Below are positions 60,211-64,000 of a DNA stretch of 64,000 nt, one piece after another (the first letter of the stretch is position 1; every line of letters starts with the position of its first letter). The position numbers were made by a program, and so were the translations under genes. Source of the DNA: Clostridium amylolyticum. GTDB taxonomy: Bacteria > Bacillota > Clostridia > Clostridiales > Clostridiaceae. The notes under the pieces are model-generated. The model ran no database searches. It had not been told where the DNA came from and saw only the letters and a program-made list of their open reading frames with translations. Location of the stretch: NCBI RefSeq assembly GCF_900142075.1, contig NZ_FQZO01000004.1, positions 248,001 to 312,000 on the forward strand, given 5' to 3'.

Positions 60211-60897
60211 TTATAGTCTTTCTATAGCTTCTCTAAATTCTGATGTAACTTTCTTTAAGTTTTCTATATCTTTTGTAGTTACTACAGCTCCAATCATTAT
60301 AGCTTTAACTCCCACTTCATGAAGTAGTTTAATTTCCTCTGGTTTTATCTTCTTTTGTGTGGGAACTAAAACAGGTTTTGAAATGGTGCTTGCTATAGCT
60401 GAATACTGCATTAAATCTCTAAAGTATAAAGGTTGTCCATAAGATTCACCTGGCATTATAGATGCTTCAAGTACCTCCATAGGAGAGTTTTCTATACCTC
60501 TTAAAATTACCTCATTATAGTTATTATCAATAGCTACCATCCTTGTAAGCTTTTTAGTATCAGCGATGTTTGCTGGAAGATGATGATAATAAGCAGAATA
60601 AAAATCCACTCCCATATCTTCTAATTGCTGCATTTCTTCTTTTGTAGCAAAGGCATCTTGTCCACCTGGTACAACTCCTAAAGGTACATTAAACTCACGA
60701 GAAATACTTCTAAAGAGTTCTTTTCCACTTTGGAAATTACCAAAATCGTTCCCACTGGCTCTATGATGCACATTAATATGCATTTTTAAAGCCTGAGCTC
60801 CTGCTTCATAAGCAGCTTTAGCCATTTCGAAGCTATTTTCGGGCAGACTTACCACCAGTGTCATCTTATTGTTCTCCAATAAATTTTTAAATAGCAT
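60211..60897 (-). CDS. TIM-barrel protein of unknown specificity (phosphosugar epimerase-like)
   Basis: A 228-residue single-domain barrel: TLVVSLPENSFEMAKAAYEA then AGAQALKMHINVHHRASGNDFGN in the first strands, PLGVVPGGQDAF, and a C-terminal phosphate-loop-like VKAIMIGAVVTTKDIENLK. It resembles NanE-type and other phosphate-binding barrels but has its own motif set (HHRASGNDF, YYHHLP). AGGAGGTTATGTT precedes the ATG. First gene after the ROK regulator; likely a sugar-phosphate epimerase, aldolase or isomerase of this pathway. Confidence 0.65.
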   Translation of the reverse strand: MLFKNLLENNKMTLVVSLPENSFEMAKAAYEAGAQALKMHINVHHRASGNDFGNFQSGKELFRSISREFNVPLGVVPGGQDAFATKEEMQQLEDMGVDFYSAYYHHLPANIADTKKLTRMVAIDNNYNEVILRGIENSPMEVLEASIMPGESYGQPLYFRDLMQYSAIASTISKPVLVPTQKKIKPEEIKLLHEVGVKAIMIGAVVTTKDIENLKKVTSEFREAIERL

Positions 60898-60989
60898 AAC
60901 ATAACCTCCTGTCCTTTTAATATTTTCTTCTGTTTTCTTACACCTATCCCCCTCTCAAGATAATGATTGGTTTATTATTTATTATTTAT

Positions 60990-61050
60990 TATTTATCATT
61001 TTCAGTTTTATAGTTAAATTTATCTTTAACAAAGTTGAAAATGATAATAT
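60990..61050 (-). promoter_or_regulatory. Dyad between ROK gene and its target operon
   Basis: ATCATTTTCA/TGAAAATGAT arms (60997-61006 with 61037-61046) enclose a 30-base spacer. It follows the ROK stop and precedes the barrel gene, so it is either a long-looped terminator or part of an operator. An (ATT)TATT repeat lies beside it. Confidence 0.45.
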
Positions 61051-61063
61051 ATAACCCTATGAA

Positions 61064-62248
61064 CTAATCTAATACCTTATTATCAAAAGCGTCGAAATGC
61101 TTATATCTTAATTTTTCAGCTAGAGCTAAGGTATTCCCCCTATCCATTTTAGGCATAGACTTTATTATTATTTCTTTGGTATCACTAAAAACTTTTCCAA
61201 ATTGGTTTTTAACTATGTTATCAAAACCAGGCATATTCATAAGAGCTCCTCCTAGTATGAAAACATCTATTCTAAAAAATAATAGTAAGTTTTTCATTAT
61301 TAAAGTTATAGAATCTGCAGCTTCATATATATATTTCTGAAGTTTATCGTTAAGTTCAAAGCCTTGATTCCCTAAATCCTCCCAGTGATCTATAATATCA
61401 GTAGTATTTTTTTCACCCATGGACTCTAAGTTTTCTATTCCTAGACAATGAGTAATTTTTCTATAGAAGTTACTTGGGGATATAAGCTGTTCTACGTCTA
61501 CATTAGGTGAAATTAGTAACTTACCTATATCAATTATCCTTTCACCATTTCTTTCAAAAGGCTTTCCACCAGTATAAATAGATGTAGTAATCTTTTCATC
61601 AAAGGATATATATGTATAATTTTCTGGTATATCTCCTAAGAGCTTTGCCACCTGTTTCTCCATATCTACCCTTCCGGAATATTCAGATATAACCGGTATT
61701 TTAAAGGTGTATTCTAGAGCTTCTTCAATAGAAAAGTTTTCTTGAAAAACATAGGTAGAAAATAATTCATTAAACTTTGTGGTATAAAGACTTTCATCCA
61801 TTAGTATACCTATACCAGCTGCTTTTTCTCTTTGTATGTTAAGCTTATTCATGGCATTTTCCATAGCACCAGAAATCAATGCAAAGAGCTCATTACCATA
61901 AATCATCTTTTTATTTAGTAAGTTATGATATACCGTATTTAAATTCATATCGTAAACCGTTAGATTTATCTCATTAGAGTTTAAATTTATAATAAAAATA
62001 TACGAGCTGTTTCCTTTTATAGTTAAATATATAGGCTTTCTTCCACCAGAAGACTCACCAATACTATTTTCTTCAATAATCTCATCCTCAATGAGCTCAC
62101 TTACCAGTGAGGAAACAGTACTAGCACTTAAATTTACCTTTGCTGTAATTTCAGCCCTAGATAATTTTCCATGTTCTATTAAAGTTCTTAATATTAGATT
62201 TTTATTCATTTCTTTCATGAGCTTTAAACTACCAGCTTTAAATTTCAT
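61064..62248 (-). CDS. ROK-family transcriptional regulator
   Basis: A protein of about 394 residues with a winged helix at the N terminus (MNKNLILRTLIEHGKLSRAE then ITAKVNLSASTVSSLVSELI) and a ROK-type sugar-kinase-like sensor domain. The DNA-binding half is well conserved (GESSGGRKPIYLTI). The ROK half is divergent: I do not see the CxCGxxGC zinc site, so ligand binding may be unusual. ATG at 62248 chosen for GGGTG 5 bases upstream, with 62260 as an alternative. Precedes and likely represses the six-gene operon below it. Confidence 0.82.
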   Translation of the reverse strand: MKFKAGSLKLMKEMNKNLILRTLIEHGKLSRAEITAKVNLSASTVSSLVSELIEDEIIEENSIGESSGGRKPIYLTIKGNSSYIFIINLNSNEINLTVYDMNLNTVYHNLLNKKMIYGNELFALISGAMENAMNKLNIQREKAAGIGILMDESLYTTKFNELFSTYVFQENFSIEEALEYTFKIPVISEYSGRVDMEKQVAKLLGDIPENYTYISFDEKITTSIYTGGKPFERNGERIIDIGKLLISPNVDVEQLISPSNFYRKITHCLGIENLESMGEKNTTDIIDHWEDLGNQGFELNDKLQKYIYEAADSITLIMKNLLLFFRIDVFILGGALMNMPGFDNIVKNQFGKVFSDTKEIIIKSMPKMDRGNTLALAEKLRYKHFDAFDNKVLD

Positions 62249-62287
62249 ATCGGCACCCATTTGTTTTATATTTATATATATCTTAGT

Positions 62288-62333
62288 GAATAAAGTTCTT
62301 AAACTTATTTCGGAGTCCGAATAAAGTTCTTAA
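62288..62333 (-). promoter_or_regulatory. Candidate operator upstream of the ROK gene
   Basis: The 15-base word GAATAAAGTTCTTAA occurs twice in direct orientation (62288-62302 and 62319-62333). Between them sits a perfect 13-base palindrome TTCGGAGTCCGAA (62309-62321). The layout suits a dimeric repressor such as ROK/XylR acting on its own promoter. Confidence 0.6.
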
Positions 62334-62402
62334 TTCTATATTATCATCATTTTTAAAATAATCAAACGTTTTCAGATTTGAAATTGTAAATAAATTATGA
62401 AC

Positions 62403-62445
62403 AAAAAGAAATCAATATAAGGATTACCTATACCGATTTCTTTTT
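62403..62445 (-). terminator. Terminator of purD
   Basis: Eleven-base-pair stem AAAAAGAAATC/GATTTCTTTTT (62403-62413 with 62435-62445), T-rich on the minus strand, about 40 bases after the purD stop; the loop of 21 bases is long. Confidence 0.7.
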
Positions 62446-62484
62446 ACTAATGTAGGATTATAAGTTAGTATGTACCTATCTTTA

Positions 62485-63729
62485 CTATACTATTCCTATA
62501 TCCTTTCTAAAATATATATTATTAAATGTTATGGAATTTAATGCTTCGTAGGCCGCTGTTCTTGCTTCTCCTATATTCTTTCCTGTGGCGGTAATAGATA
62601 ATACACGTCCCCCACTGGTAATAAGCTTATCCCCATCTAACTTAGCACCGGATATAAATATCTTTCCCTTATGAGAATTTATATTTATTTCAAAACCCCT
62701 TTTAAAATTTCCCGGATATCCACCAGATGCTGCTATCACACTGCAACTATATAAGTTTTTCCACTTTATTTCATAGCCTTCTAAATCTTCATCAATAGCA
62801 TGTTTTATCATATCAATAATATCTGTTTCAAGAAGACACATAAGGGCTTGGGTTTCTGGATCTCCCATCCTCACGTTATATTCTAAGAGATAAACGCCTT
62901 TTTTGGATATCATTATTCCAAAGAATATTATGCCCTTATAGTCCATGGCTTCACCTTGTATCCCCTTCATAGTAGGTAGCAAAATCTCTTTATAAAAGGC
63001 CTTCATCACCTCTTCATCTACATAGGGATTAGGTGCTATAACTCCCATACCTCCAGTATTGGGTCCAAGCCCTCCTTCATATATCTGTTTATGATCCTTT
63101 GCAGATATAAAAGGTATTATAGTTTGTCCATCTGTTATAGATAAGATTGAAGCTTCTACTCCTTCAATAAACTCTTCAATAACTATTTCATTTCCTGCTC
63201 CATGGAATATATCTGAAACCATAAAGGAATCTATGGTTTCCTTAGCTTCCTTTTTACTTTGGCATATCACTACCCCTTTACCTGCAGCTAATCCATCAGC
63301 TTTAATAACTATGGGATATTCACAGCTTTCAATGTATAATAAAGCGTTATGTGCATTATTGAAACTTTCATAAGAGGCAGTTTTCACGCCGTATTTTTTC
63401 ATAAAATTCTTTGAGAAAACCTTACTTCCCTCTAACCTAGCTGAATTTTTATCCGGCCCAAATATTTTCAGTTTTTCTTTTTTAAACTCATCTACTATAC
63501 CCTTGGTTAAAGGTTCTTCCGGTCCTACTATAGTGAGATGTATATTTTCATTCTTAGCAAACTGTACAAGATTCTTTATTTCAGTAATATTTATATTCTC
63601 ACACTTATTTTCTAAAGCGGTACCACCATTGCCCGGTGCGCAATAAATTTTGGTAACCTCAGAATTTTGGGATACTTTCCAAGCTAACGCATGTTCTCTT
63701 CCCCCTGAGCCAATAATTAGTACTTTCAT
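62485..63729 (-). CDS. purD: Phosphoribosylamine-glycine ligase
   Basis: ATP-grasp enzyme that makes GAR in purine synthesis. The 414-residue protein begins MKVLIIGSGGREHALAWKV with APGNGGTA, then the VGPEEPLTKGI, IVIKADGLAAGKGVVI, HKQIYEGGLGPNTGGMGVIAP and EYNVRMGDPETQALM signatures. Full length. Downstream of purH on the same strand, 44 bases apart, as in the usual purine operon order. Confidence 0.98.
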   Translation of the reverse strand: MKVLIIGSGGREHALAWKVSQNSEVTKIYCAPGNGGTALENKCENINITEIKNLVQFAKNENIHLTIVGPEEPLTKGIVDEFKKEKLKIFGPDKNSARLEGSKVFSKNFMKKYGVKTASYESFNNAHNALLYIESCEYPIVIKADGLAAGKGVVICQSKKEAKETIDSFMVSDIFHGAGNEIVIEEFIEGVEASILSITDGQTIIPFISAKDHKQIYEGGLGPNTGGMGVIAPNPYVDEEVMKAFYKEILLPTMKGIQGEAMDYKGIIFFGIMISKKGVYLLEYNVRMGDPETQALMCLLETDIIDMIKHAIDEDLEGYEIKWKNLYSCSVIAASGGYPGNFKRGFEININSHKGKIFISGAKLDGDKLITSGGRVLSITATGKNIGEARTAAYEALNSITFNNIYFRKDIGIV

Positions 63730-63773
63730 AATATCATCTCCAGATATTAATATTTTAGAATTGGAGTATCTGC

Positions 63774-64000
63774 TTAGTGCTTAAAATGCCTCACTCCTGT
63801 AAATACCATGGAGATTCCTAGTTCATCACATTTTTTTATGGAATCTTCGTCTCTCATGGAACCTCCTGGTTGAATAATGGCTGTAATATTATGTTCACCT
63901 GCGGCTTCTACCACATCATTAAAGGGAAAGAAAGCATCGGAAGCCATGACGCAGGCACCTTCTCCTCTTTCTAAAGCCTCTTGTGCCGCCCAAATTCTAT
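63774..64000 (-). CDS. purH: PurH (AICAR formyltransferase / IMP cyclohydrolase), C-terminal fragment
   Basis: The last 75 codons, running off the right edge. The reading RIWAAQEALERGEGACVMAS, DAFFPFNDVVEAAG, then ITAIIQPGGSMRDEDSI and the terminal MVFTGVRHFKH is the highly conserved C terminus of the bifunctional PurH, which carries out the last two steps of IMP synthesis. Intact stop codon at 63774-63776; purD follows after 44 bases. Confidence 0.96.
   Translation of the reverse strand, partial: RIWAAQEALERGEGACVMASDAFFPFNDVVEAAGEHNITAIIQPGGSMRDEDSIKKCDELGISMVFTGVRHFKH

Overview
This is a strongly AT-rich chromosomal segment, very probably from a Clostridium-type anaerobic Firmicute. The grounds are a V/A-type ATPase operon, strong GGAGG ribosome-binding sites, T-box, TPP and M-box RNA switches feeding intrinsic terminators, hemerythrin-type oxygen/NO proteins, a PAS-type sigma-54 activator and low-GC codon use. 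I recognised no tRNA, rRNA, CRISPR array, prophage or intact transposase. The species cannot be named from the sequence alone.

Layout. 1-3.9 kb: 5' part of a V-type ATPase operon on the minus strand (G/H-like stalk, C, I, K, then the first codons of F). 4.2-11.5 kb: a DsrE-like/DUF2188 pair, an OmpR-type two-component system, a VIT1/CCC1-type transporter, an FMN azoreductase and a multi-PAS histidine kinase. 11.7-17.5 kb: T-box-controlled thrS, a PduO-type cobalamin adenosyltransferase, and a TPP-riboswitch-controlled thiD-thiM-thiE operon. 17.5-21.6 kb: a membrane protein, threonine aldolase, a CTP-dependent lipid kinase family protein, and a three-gene operon (DUF1858, unknown, hemerythrin) that looks like a split ScdA/YtfE iron-centre repair protein.

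21.8-32.6 kb is the most striking region. A sigma-54 activator gene lies among a KASIII-like enzyme plus CoA-transferase operon, a complete branched-chain-amino-acid-type ABC importer (livH-M-G-F-K) with an alpha/beta hydrolase, and a divergent second alpha/beta hydrolase. I found one -24/-12 (sigma-54) promoter before each of the three transcription units, all opening TGGCAT and ending TGCT with correct GG-N10-GC spacing. This looks like a self-contained, locally regulated uptake and CoA-dependent catabolic regulon for an unidentified substrate.

32.7-45.5 kb: a small secreted protein, an E2-like acyltransferase lacking its catalytic His with a glycosyltransferase, a divergent pyruvate-kinase-like barrel protein, a zinc-ribbon P-loop protein, a DUF3810 metalloprotease-like protein, a pRiA4b ORF-3-like gene between two 150-bp direct repeats, YedK/HMCES, an ABC-F protein with a degenerate second ATPase site, the magnesium ATPase MgtA behind an M-box with a previously unannotated 30-codon ORF, and bacteriohemerythrin. 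45.7-53.8 kb: a YtrA-type GntR/ABC operon with a clear operator, a P-loop kinase, a methyltransferase, RNase Z, a glycerophosphodiesterase bracketed by two copies of a palindromic repeat, and RecQ. 53.9-62.3 kb: a ROK-regulated catabolic cluster (TIM-barrel protein, permease, hydantoinase/oxoprolinase, HExxH protein, FAD oxidoreductase, SIS protein) of unknown substrate. 62.5-64 kb: purD and the 3' end of purH.

Two dispersed non-coding repeat families are present: a MITE-like palindromic element with terminal inverted repeats (three copies) and a structured 150-bp element (two direct copies).
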